The position numbers and the translations under genes are program-made. Below, one piece after another: positions 35,571 through 45,597 of a stretch of DNA of 64,000 nt. Origin of the DNA: Antedon bifida (Eukaryota > Echinodermata > Crinoidea > Comatulida > Antedonidae); contig OY727097.1 in NCBI GenBank assembly GCA_963402885.1, positions 11,780,001-11,844,000 on the forward strand. The letters run 5' to 3'. The notes beneath the pieces are model-generated. The model had not been told where the DNA came from. It searched no databases and saw nothing but the letters and a program-made list of their open reading frames with translations. Position 1 is the stretch's first letter; each line of letters begins with the position of its first letter.

Positions 35571-35834
35571 TGAGCTCGCTTCGCTCGCTCCCCCTCTAGG
35601 AAGTGTAGACGATGGTTCTCGGAATGTTAATGACTCGGGTAAAAAGGTTTTAGAAGGACGTTTCCCTTGTACGTTTTCTGTCGGTTACCATTAATCTGTA
35701 GTTTCAAACAATACTTTTTTTGTTTAATGCCACCAACTCTCTTTATTATTTTGTGTTTGTCGCCCTCTAATTGGAAAAGGTTGTCAAGGGAAAATTAATA
35801 TGGCTGCGCCCATGCAAGCATGTTGAGATGTTTA

Positions 35835-37305
35835 GTCTAGGACCTGGGTCAGATTTGTATGCATTTAATTTAGGAGAGAATATCTCAACTGTTATAGGAT
35901 AATTTGACCCCAACGAACAACATGGAATGTGTGCCAAATTCGCTATCCGGGACGAACATGCCCAAAATCGGGGTCAAAGGTTAAATATATGTGGTTCTTA
36001 TATCTCGACAACCACTTGTCGTACAGATTTGCTTTTGGTGTCAAATTGTTCAGAATATACATATTTATATTCGGACTAACACAACTTTTAGCGAAAAAAT
36101 GACCGGAAATGCTTTTACTGACCTTTGACCCAAAAATTACCAAAAAACACATTTTTAGGGTAAATTATTCTTTAAAATGCCAATGGACAAACTGTATGGT
36201 ATCAAATGAAAGCATACACAATATGCTACCTATTGCTACCCAACTTGTATTGAAAATGTTTAATTATAAAGCTAATTGTATGGAAAATGTGCATATTTTG
36301 ATTATTTTTATACAAAAAATGAATATTTGGTAGCGTAATTGTTATGTTTATTTATATAATATTAAATAATTTAAGTGTTTGGAAAAACTATTTGGTATCA
36401 AATGAAAGCCCATAAAATATTCTATCCACTGATACCCAACTTGTATTAAAAATCTGTAAATATGATACTAATTTTGTTAAAGATGCGCATATTTTATTAT
36501 TTTTACTAAAATAAGTATATTAAATAGTGTAATGTAAATTTATTTTGGTTTATTTATAATATTAAATAATTCAAATGTTCTTTTTGTGTCAAATTGTTCA
36601 GAATACATATTTATATTCTGTCTAACACAACTTTTAGCGAAAAAATGACCGGAAATGCTTTTACTGACCTTTGACCTAAAAATGACAACCAAAAAACATT
36701 TTTGGATTAAATTATTCTTTAAAATGCCAATGGACAAACTGTATGGTATCAAATGAAAGCATACACAATATGCTACCCATTGCTACCCAACTTGTATTGA
36801 AAATGTTTAATTATGAATCCAATTGTATGGAAAATGTGCATAATTTGATTATTTTTATACAAAAAATGAATATTTGGTAGCATAATTGTTATGTTTATTT
36901 ATATAATATTAAATAATTTAAGTGTTTGGAAAAACTATTTGGTATCAAATGAAAGCCCATATAATATTCTATCCATTGCTACCCAACTTGTATTAAAATT
37001 TGTAATTATGATGCTAATTTTGTTAAAAATGTACATATTTTATATTTTTTTTACAAAAATGAGTATATTAAATAGTGTAAATTTATTTTGGTTTATTTAT
37101 AATATTAAATAATTCAAGTGTTTGGAAGATCTTGGTAAATTTACCAAGCATTTTGAACCAATTTTTACTGTTTTATCACTTTTAGATATTAATTATGTTG
37201 TATTTTTTTATATCTAGGCTGAGGGTAGTTAAGATCAAATAATCCTATAACAGGAGATATTTTCTCCTAAATTAAATGCCAACAAATCTGACCCAGGTCC
37301 TAGAC
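35835..37305. mobile_element. Non-autonomous transposon, GTCTAGGACCTGGGTCAG ends, complete copy
   Basis: Terminal inverted repeats of about 70 bases: left GTCTAGGACCTGGGTCAGAT, right ending ATCTGACCCAGGTCCTAGAC. Inside is a degenerate internal duplication of about 500 bases (36060-36580 and 36590-37110), recognisable by GGTATCAAATGAAAGC and CCGGAAATGCTTTTACTGAC. The short frames within have no protein resemblance. Confidence 0.7.
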
Positions 37306-38570
37306 TATATGACATTAATTTTAACTAAAAATATTATTCATATTGGATGTTACTTTGTCCAATATGTTACATTTTAAATCAATAAAATATGCACATTTTC
37401 AAAACACTTAAATTATTTAAAATTGGGTATCAATGGATAGAATATTTTATGGGCTTTCATTTGATACCAAATAGTTTTTCCAAACACTTAAATTATTTAA
37501 TATTATATAAATAAACATAACAATTATGCTACAAAATATTCATTTTTTTGTATAAAAATAATCAAATTATGCACATTTTCCATACAATTAGATTCATAAT
37601 TAAAAATTTTCAATACAAGTTGGATAGCAATGGGTAGCATATTGTGTATGCTTTCATTTGATACCATACAGTTTGTCCATTGGCATTTTAAAGAATAGTT
37701 TAACCCGAAAATGTGTTTTTTGGTCATTTTTGGTTCAAAGGTCAGTAAAAGCATTTCCGGTCATTTTTTTTTGCTAAAAGTTGTGTTAGACCAAATATAA
37801 ATATGTATATTCTAAACAATTTGACACCAAAAGAACTCTTGAATTATTTAATATTATAAATAAACCAAAATAACTTTACACTATTTAATATACTCATTTT
37901 AGTAAAAAAATAATAAAATATGCACATTTTTAACAAAATTAGCATCATAATTACAGATTTTTAATACAAGTTGGGTAGCAATGGATAGAATATTTTATGG
38001 GCTTTCATTTGATACCAAATAGTTTTTTCAAACACTTAAATTATTTAATATTATATAAATAAACAATTACGCTACCAAATATTCATTTTTTGTATAAAAA
38101 TAATCAAAATATGCACATTTTCCATACAATTAGCTTCATAATTAAAAATTTTCAATACAAGTTGGGTAGCAATGGGTAGCATATTGTGTATGCTTTCATT
38201 TGATACCATACAGTTTGTCCATTGACATTTTAAAGAATAATTTAACCTGAAAATGTGTTTTTTGGTCATTTTTGGGTCAAAGGTCAGTAAAAGCATTTCC
38301 GGTCATTTTTTCGCTAAAAGTTGTGTTAGACCGAATATAAATATGTATATTTTGAACAATTTGACACCAAAAGCAAATCTGTACGACAAGTGGTTGTCGA
38401 GATATAAGAACCACACATTTTTAACCTTTGACCCCGATTTTGGGCATGTTCGTCCCGGATAGCGAATTTGGCACACATTCCATGTTGTTCGTTGGGGTCA
38501 AATTATCCTATAACAGTTGAGATATTCTCTCCTAAATTAAATGCATACAAATCTGACCCAGGTCCTAGAC
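37306..38570. mobile_element. Inverted, end-truncated copy of the same transposon
   Basis: The reverse complement of 38570-37370 matches 35835 onward almost base for base in the outer 500 bases. It keeps the right-hand end CCTAGAC at 38570 but has no terminal repeat on its inner side. Together the two copies make a 2.7-kb inverted repeat with a short spacer. Confidence 0.7.
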
Positions 38571-39137
38571 TAGTTGGCTAAACTAGTTATTTGCAGTATA
38601 AAACAATCACATAGAAGCTATTAAACATTAATGAATACGCAACAATGTAGTTGTCCATATCAGGGACATTCAACTGTACAGTAAATATCTGTACCTCTTT
38701 TTGATTGAGTTTACATGTTACAGTTTGTATTTGTTGTTGTTTATATATTAATATTAATATTATGCTTATGTTTGTGTTTATAAATCATGCTATTAGACTG
38801 GGCCTAGGCCTAGGCTAGCCTAGTTCTGGTCTAGCCTAGGCCTAGCCCCTTTATCTTATGTATGTTTGATTACTATTGCAGTTAATCGTTAAAGATCATA
38901 TCAGGTCTGTCAACGCATTTTAAATTAACAGTAACCAAGTTGTCTCTGTGTTTATTGTATTGCGGAGAGAAGAGATTAACTTTATTAGAACTACAAAATT
39001 GGCCCTAGGCCTAGCCTATTTAAAGTCTGTTTTTATTAAGACTTAAGTTCAATTTTCATGGGTTTTTTTTCATGAAACCCAACCAAGAGAAGGCCTTCCA
39101 CACTTTTAATGATCATTTGATGTAATTGATTTTGCAG
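38571..39137. other. Spacer before integrin exon, GGCCTAG-rich
   Basis: Contains GGGCCTAGGCCTAGGCTAGC-type word clusters (38800-38850) and no exon. Integrin beta 5' exons expected here are not found. Confidence 0.4.
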
Positions 39138-39221
39138 GAGCAAATAGGTTGGCGTAATTATTCAAGACATTTTATTATTTACATGAATGATGCAGGATTT
39201 CACTTCGCACTTGATGGCAAG
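39138..39221 (+). pseudogene. Integrin beta-I domain exon
   Basis: 84 nt, phase 0: EQIGWRNYSRHFIIYMNDAG then FHFALDGK. This matches the conserved IGWRN...DAGFHFAGDGK segment of the beta-I (von Willebrand A-like) domain. Acceptor TTTTGCAG, donor GTTTGT. Confidence 0.85.
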
Positions 39222-39250
39222 GTTTGTAGAAAAAAAATGTATAAGATATC

Positions 39251-40862
39251 AGGGGTAGCTGGTAACTGTATCATTTGAGAGATAGCTGGCTCATTTGAGA
39301 GATAGCTGGATCATTTGAGGGGTAGCTGGCTCATTTGAGGGGTAGCCGGCTCATTTGAGGGGTAACTGGCTCATTTGAGGTGTAACTGGCTAATTTGAGG
39401 TGTAGCCGGCTCCTTGAGGAGTAACTGGCTCATTTGAGGGGTAGCTGGCTCATTTGAGGGGTAACTGTATCATTTGAGGGGTAGCTGTATCATTTGAGGG
39501 GTAGCTGGCTCATTTGAGGAGTAACTGGCTCATTTGAGGGGTAGCTGGATCATTTGAGGGGTAACTGGCTCATTTGAGGGGTAGCTGCCTCATTTGAGGG
39601 GTAACTGTATTATTTGAGGGGTAGCTGGCTCATTTGAGGGGTAGCTGGCTCATTTGAGGGGTAGCTGGCTCATTTGAGGGGTAGCTGGCTCATTTGAGTG
39701 GTAACCGGCTCATTTGAGGGGTAACTGTATCATTTGAGGGGTAGCTGGCTCATTTGAGGGGTAGCCGGCTCATTTAAGGGGTAGCTGTATCATTTGAGAG
39801 GTAGCTGTATCATTTGAGGGGTAGTTGGATCATTTAAGGGGTAGCTGTATCATTTGAGAGGTAGCTGTATCATTTGAGGGGTAGCTGGCTCATTTGAGGG
39901 GTAGCTGGCTCATTTGAGGGGTATCTGTATCATTTGAGGGGTAGCTGGTTCATTTGAGTGGTAGCTGGCTCATTTGAGGTGTAACTGGCTCATTTGAGGT
40001 GTAGCCGGCTCCTTGAGGGGTAACTGGCTCATTTGAGGGGTAGCTGGATCATTTGAGGGGTAGCTGGTTCATTTGAGTGGTAGCTGGCTCATTTGAGGTG
40101 TAACTGGCTCATTTGAGGTGTAGCCGGCTCCTTGAGGGGTAACTGGCTCATTTGAGGGTAGCTGGATCATTTGAGGGGTAGCTGGTTCATTTGAGTGGTA
40201 GCTGGCTCATTTGAGGTGTAACTGGCTCATTTGAGGTGTAGCCGGCTCCTTGAGGGGTAACTGGCTCATTTGAGGGGTAGCTGGCTCATTTGAGGGGTAG
40301 CTGTATCATTTGAGGGGTAGTTGGATCATTTGAGGGGTATCTGTATCATTTGAGGGGTAGCTGGTTCATTTGAGTGGTAGCTGGCTCATTTGAGGTGTAA
40401 CTGGCTCATTTGAGGTGTAGCCGGCTCCTTGAGGGGTAACTGGCTCATTTGAGGGGTAGCTGGATCATTTGAGGGGTAGCTGGTTCATTTGAGTGGTAGC
40501 TGGCTCATTTGAGGTGTAACTGGCTCATTTGAGGTGTAGCCGGCTCCTTGAGGGGTAACTGGCTCATTTGAGGGGTAGCTGGATCATTTGAGGGGTAGCT
40601 GGTTCATTTGAGTGGTAGCTGGCTCATTTGAGGTGTAACTGGCTCATTTGAGGTGTAGCCGGCTCCTTGAGGAGTAACTGGCTCATTTGAGGGGTAGCTG
40701 CCTCATTTGAGGGGTAACTGTATCATTTCAGGGGTAGCTGTATCATTTGAGGGGTAGCTGGATCATTTGAGGGGTAACTGTATCATTTGAGGGGTAGCTG
40801 TATCATTTGATGTTTGCTGGATTATTTGAGGGTAGCTGACACATTTGAAGGGTAGCTGATTA
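39251..40862. repeat. 20-bp minisatellite with higher-order repeat
   Basis: About 80 copies of CATTTGAGGGGTAGCTGGCT. From about 40005 a higher-order unit of 118-119 bases (six 20-mers, one a base short) recurs, tagged by CCGGCTCCTTGAGG at 40005, 40124, 40242, 40421, 40540 and 40659, with an extra three-unit spacer before 40421. Confidence 0.9.
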
Positions 40863-40870
40863 GTCATAAT

Positions 40871-41164
40871 TTAATTATTGTAAATAGGATCTTTCTTTAC
40901 TCTAAAGTCTACGACCATCTCCTTAGTTTTACCAACATTTAACTTTAAATTATTCAATTTGCTCCAATTTACAAAATCTGATATCAATTTACGGTAGTCA
41001 TATTCATTATCGTGCTTATCACCTAAAATGTATCCTGTGATAACAGTATCGTCTGCATGTTTAATCACAGAACATGACTCATTTGGTGACCTAAAGTCAG
41101 AAGTGAAAAGGGAATACAACACAGGTGATATTACACAGCCTTGAGGTACTCCTACGCATGTCAA
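40871..41164 (-). mobile_element. CR1/Rex-like LINE RT fragment
   Basis: Minus frame: GVPQGCVISPVLYSLFTSDF (RT motif B), KHADDTVITGYI (catalytic YADD-like box as HADD), then NNLKLNVGKTKEMVVDFR (motif D/E). Truncated on both sides and adjoining the minisatellite. Confidence 0.8.
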
Positions 41165-41268
41165 TTACTTGTTATGCATTCCACTCCCTCTCTCCAATTA
41201 TGCTAAAAAGAGGTCAATTCAAAGTATGATTGATATACATATTTTACATTTACTTTGTTTATTTTCAG

Positions 41269-41596
41269 GATTTTCCATCTTTAGGACAGCTTCATGAGAA
41301 ATTATTAGAAATAAATGTCATCATCATCATCAGTCGGCTGCGGAGCAGGCGACTACAAGCTTTCTCCAGCCACAACGGTCCTTGGCTAACTCTGACAGCT
41401 TACCAGCGGTAATCATGCCTTCTTCATCCCCCAAAAGCTGTTGGATGTATCTCATAAAGTTGGTTCTCTGCCTTCCTCGTTTTCTTTTCCCATGTTGAGG
41501 AACATACAGAGCGTACTCTTTGCATGGTTCGTCATCAGGCATTCGAAGCGCGTGGCCCAGGAAAGAAATGTAATTCCAATTTTTGCAGAGTATGAG
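41269..41596 (+). pseudogene. Integrin beta-I exon interrupted by LINE
   Basis: Left half 41269-41318: DFPSLGQLHEKLLEINV. Right half from about 41567: NVIPIFAEYE, then donor GTATAT at 41597. Together they match the D(Y)PS.GQL..KL.ENNI..IFAV segment. Between them is 41319-41560, an antisense LINE end. Reading through the insert stops within 32 codons. Confidence 0.85.
41319..41560 (-). mobile_element. RTE-like LINE 3' end inserted in integrin exon
   Basis: Minus frame MPDDEPCKEYALYVPQHGKR, then GRQRTNFMRYI and LAKDRCGWRKLVVACSAAD*, the classic C-terminus of RTE/CR1-type ORFs, ending in an ATG/GATGATGATG tail. GAAATAAATGT (41308-41318) and GAAAGAAATGT (41561-41571) are 11-bp flanking duplications differing at one base. 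Confidence 0.85.
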
Positions 41597-41630
41597 GTAT
41601 ATTTTAATTTTTATTTCTTTATTTCAACAG

Positions 41631-41723
41631 GAAGTTGTAAATGAGTTTTTCCCAGGTGGATCTGTGGGAACACTGGCTAGTGATTCAAGAAACATTATTG
41701 AACTTGTTCGTAGTAGTTATGAT
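41631..41723 (+). pseudogene. Integrin beta-I domain end exon
   Basis: 93 nt, phase 0: EVVNEFFPGGSVGTLASDS then RNIIELVRSSYD, matching the SAVGTLS.(D/N)SSNV..LI..AY motif of integrin beta. Intact with clean splice sites. The intron 41724-42380 holds AT-rich sequence only. Confidence 0.9.
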
Positions 41724-42380
41724 GTAAGTTTGCAGTTTTTCATAGCACCTTTATTTTTATTTGAGGTTTTTTCCCAGTAGTTTTTTTTTACCAATTATTA
41801 TGTCAAACATTTATGCTGTTTGTGGAACAATTTTTTGATTTATAGGCCTTTATTGAGTGTAAATAAAATTAGGCCTACATGCCATTAGAACTTCTTTTTC
41901 TACAGACTTGACGATGAATAAAGTATTGACAATTGTTAATGATATTGCAATATATTTTTATTTTTTTTGATATAGTATTATATGCATTTTTAATGTTTAT
42001 ACAAATTATATTCTAGATGTTTTTTATACAATCAGTGCAATTGGAGACCTACTAGATAGTGATTAAGTTCGCTTTTTAGGAATCCTGTCTCTGCCTGGTT
42101 TTGTGTGATGTTTTCTTTTCTTTGTCCATGTTTTTCTGTATTGTATTTTTATGGAGACAAAAATAAATGAAATGAAATAAAGTTTGATGTAATTTAAATT
42201 AAACATTTAACTACATAAAAAGACTTGTTCAAAATTACTTTAATTCTTTAAAAAAAATCGTTCACACAGATGTGATGTTATAATATTATTATTATTAATT
42301 ATTAATACACACATTTTGTTTATTGCACATGTTTTATTAGTTATTAGTATCATAATTAATTAAAATAATTGTTTTTATAG

Positions 42381-42602
42381 AAAATTACATCTGAGATTCA
42401 ACTTGTAGACACGGTGACAGCTCCTATTCATGTAACCTACTCAGCCTATTGCGATGGCGAGACATTGACGCCTAATTCGCAGAACTGTAGTAATATTCGC
42501 TTAGGAAATGTCATTAAATTTAAACTGGATGTTAGCGTTGATGAGTGTACAAAAAAACGTTTCGCGGATGAAAAAAAATCTAGTATACAAATTACCCAAT
42601 AA
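42381..42602 (+). pseudogene. Integrin beta hybrid-proximal exon with early stop
   Basis: From acceptor TTTTTATAG: KITSEIQLVDTVTAPIHVT, YSAYCDGETL, NCSNIRLGNVIKFKLDVSV, DECTKK. This fits the segment after the beta-I domain up to the I.(V)..C.KK strand. It then reads RFADEKKSSIQITQ and stops at 42600-42602 instead of reaching the ICDC start of I-EGF1. The last part is included in a local tandem duplication. Confidence 0.75.
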
Positions 42603-42785
42603 TATGGCTCTGTACTGTGAAATACAACAGCGCCACCTGTCGTCGGGCCTCAGTTTCATTTCTCTTTTAAACATTTGTGTACGAAAAAAAAGTTTCGCGG
42701 ATGAAAAAAAATCTACTATACAAATTACTGTGAAATACAACAGCGCCACCTGTCGTCTGGTCTCAATTTCATTTGTAAACACAAC
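42544..42785 (+). repeat. 132-bp tandem duplication over exon end
   Basis: TGTAC-AAAAAA-CGTTTCGCGGATG to CAGCGCCACCTGTCGTC occurs at 42546 and again at 42678, with a partial TGTGTACGA at 42808. The first copy begins inside integrin coding sequence. Confidence 0.7.
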
Positions 42786-42901
42786 CGTGAGATATGCAAC
42801 AGCAGCAGATATTTGTGTACGATTTGGACATATGTACTAATTTTTAAAAAAAAGGCATTTAAATTAGCTTTAGATCGTGTTTAGGATTTTGATTAATTAA
42901 T

Positions 42902-43833
42902 GGGGACATCCCGGCGCTACTGCAGTTTCGCACCACACTGTTATATCTTCGATTTCTCACCTAAACTTTCCTTTTTCACACTCACAACATAATATTATGT
43001 AACATGTTTATACGATTCGACCATTTACGAAGTAATTTTTTTTAAATAACAATACTTTTCAAAACATTTTAAACGATATTGAACTCGCTGTCAACACACT
43101 GCGAAATGTTCGCCATCTTATATTTATCATTTAATTGCCAGAATGTATGCTTTATTTTCCCCAAAAAATGTAGAAGCTATAGAGGGCAGTGTTATAAAAT
43201 CCGATTACACATATATAGGCCTATTTAGTTTTGAAAGGCAAGAAATGTTTTCAGCTGGCGAAATAGAGGTTAAATTAATATTTCATTATTAGTATTATTA
43301 TTCATATTAATAATAATAGGCTCCTATCAAAGAAAATTATCTCGGTCACTAATCAATACATTCACTAAAACGAAAACAATAATTTTCTATTTTTTAATAC
43401 AGTGAGTGAATCCATGCTGTGTTTTACATATTGAAATTGAAATATGGTTTATGATTTTTAAAACTGTGAATTGTTTTTTAAAAAATAAAATGTTTTATGT
43501 ACGGACTCATATCGTCGCCGTTTTGATGTACAGTTGGTTCTTTATAAAAGCCACTCTCTGCAGTTTAAAAATAAAAACAGAAAATAAAACATACATTGAT
43601 TTCTGGCAATTTTCTGATTCTAAAATGGCCACAGTTCGATCGAAGTATTCGAGGAAAAGGAGCTGTTTTGAAAGGCATTTTTTTATTGTGATAAATGTAA
43701 TTTAACGGTGCTAAATCATGGGAGCATGTTACATAATGTCCCAAAATTGTATGATGTGAGTGTGAGAAAAAAATTAGGTGAGAAATCGAAGAAATAACAG
43801 TGTGGTGCGAAACTGCAGTAGCGCCGACATCCC
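42902..43833. mobile_element. Non-autonomous DNA transposon with ~65-bp TIRs
   Basis: Left end around CGGCGCTACTGCAGTTTCGC, continuing ACCACACTGTTAT and CGATTTCTCACCTAA. The right end is its reverse complement (43765-43830). The interior of about 800 bases has a 99-residue plus frame at 43406 without a recognised domain. It occupies the intron where I-EGF exons would be expected. Confidence 0.75.
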
Positions 43834-44202
43834 TACAAGACGTGGAATTGTGGGAAAAACCATAATTAGCCTAGATAAGTTCCAATTGTCTGTCGAAGTT
43901 TTGCCTTTCAGCCAAGCTAGTACTAGGCTACTAGGTCTAGCCTAGGCCATGCTAGTATTAGGCTAGGCCTAGTCTAGGCGTTTTAGCCTAGCTAGGCCTA
44001 AGATTGTTTGTTGACATAATTAACACTAAAGTAGGTGTGTTTATAAAATCCATATAAATTAATATAACATTTAATATAATATTAAAAACCAAATGTTACT
44101 GTTTTTAATCAATGTGAATGAAATGTAGGCCTTTGTTTGTCAAGGGCTACCTTACCTTATTTGATTCAAATGACAGGAATCTATTTAGATTTTATATAAA
44201 AC

Positions 44203-44361
44203 AATAATGAATGTTTTATATTTGTGTAATGGTACAAATAATAGCATTTGGTGAATGATGAAAGGTTAATATCAACTCGGCGTTGCCTCGTTGATATATA
44301 ACCTTTCATCATTCACCTCATGCCATTATTTGTACCATTACACTCATAAACATTCATTATT
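44203..44361. mobile_element. Palindromic MITE
   Basis: Arms of about 75 bases: AATAATGAATGTTTTATATT / GGTGAATGATGAAAGGTTAA, folding back on TTAACCTTTCATCATTCACC-like sequence, centred on CAACTCGGCGTTGCCTCGTTG. No coding capacity. The flanking 43834-44202 has GGCCTAG-word clusters. Confidence 0.8.
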
Positions 44362-44668
44362 TGTATATTATTACCCAAAAAAGATTATTAGATTATTGCA
44401 TTGCATAAACAGGTTAAACAGAACAAGTTAGTTTAGTTACTGCAATAACTGCAATAAGATAATCAATCTCTGTAGAAAATTTATTATATTATTTCTCTGT
44501 GATTTTTTTTTATTGTAAATTGCCTTTGAACATCATGAAAATGGTAGTATACAAATGAGGTATTTAATTATTATTAATTATTATAAAAATGATTTTGAGC
44601 ATCTTGTGTATAATATACAATATGCTCTGTGCTATATAACATGGACTTGATAGAAATAATTTATGACT

Positions 44669-44785
44669 AAGCTCTGTCTACACTATCACACTTTGTGTGC
44701 CTAAATTGACATGCCCATCATATCAATACAATATTTGGGCACATTACACCTTTTTTGTCAAACTAGATAGTGTAGACAGAGCTTA
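44669..44785. mobile_element. AAGCTCTGTCTACACTATC MITE, copy 1
   Basis: Ends AAGCTCTGTCTACACTATC and GATAGTGTAGACAGAGCTT are inverted repeats, with TA at the flanks. A relative is at 48633-48764. It lies about 24 bases upstream of the next integrin exon's start. Confidence 0.75.
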
Positions 44786-44808
44786 TAGGTATTTATTAAC
44801 TTTGATAG

Positions 44809-45010
44809 GTCCATCAAAAGGAACATGCGTTTGTGGTCAGTGTGAATGCAAGCCAGGCTATAGTGGTCCTGATTGCAGTTGTCAACCAGCATTGAAAACT
44901 GCCTAGCATCTACTGGAAAAGAGTGCAATGACGCTGGACACTGTGAATGTGGTGTTTGCATGTGTAATGCAACACTGGTCTACGATGGCCCAACTTGTGA
45001 GGATTGTGAT
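44809..45010 (+). pseudogene. Integrin I-EGF3/4 exon, frameshifted
   Basis: First frame: GTCVCGQCECKPGYSGPDCS, then C and a stop. Second frame: ENCLASTGKECNDAGHCECG, then VCMCN and CEDCD. The shift lies near 44888-44891 and equals one missing base. Cysteine spacing is that of integrin EGF modules. Donor GTAAGT. Confidence 0.85.
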
Positions 45011-45467
45011 GTAAGTTCATTTATGTTAAAATATTTAGTGCATCCTCAAATTCAAATGTATGATGTCATCATCATCAGGATTGATCAAATGCCCTATTCA
45101 TAGAAATATTAATAAATTATTATCCATTAGTTCAATTTTAATTATTTTCTTTCATGTAATCTGGGATCTCTTTTATACAAAGCTTCTGGTTTCTTGAGAA
45201 CCCATTTCATCATTTTAACATTGTGCAGTACCATAATAAGATATACAGTACCATACTTTTTCCAATGATTTTTTCTGATGATGAATAAATGTATTTGTAT
45301 TATAATATACTTCTATTTTCTATGTAAAACTTTCTTAAGTTTAAGTCATGTGACACCCATCACCGAATCGTTCTATAGACGATCCGTTCCACCTATTTTG
45401 TACTTACGTCAGGACTATCATGTACAGAACCCTAATTGAACATAATCATATTTACTGATGTTTGTAG

Positions 45468-45597
45468 ACATGTCCAGCTAAATGTGATCGCAATCGTGAC
45501 TGTGTGCAATGTCTAGCTTACAGTACAGGTATATCTGAGGAAAAATGCCAAGAGTGTCCTCAAAGAATTATACTTGTCGAGGAAGAAGAATTAATAG
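45468..45597 (+). CDS. Integrin beta-tail exon
   Basis: 130 nt, phase 0 in and 1 out: TCPAKCDRNRDCVQCLAYST, then ISEEKCQECPQR. This is the start of the beta-tail domain (C...C.....CVQC) and is intact. Confidence 0.8.

Noticed and set aside
43406..43705. 99-codon frame inside the TIR element as a transposase
   Set aside because: No DDE or THAP-type pattern could be recognised; the element is treated as non-autonomous.
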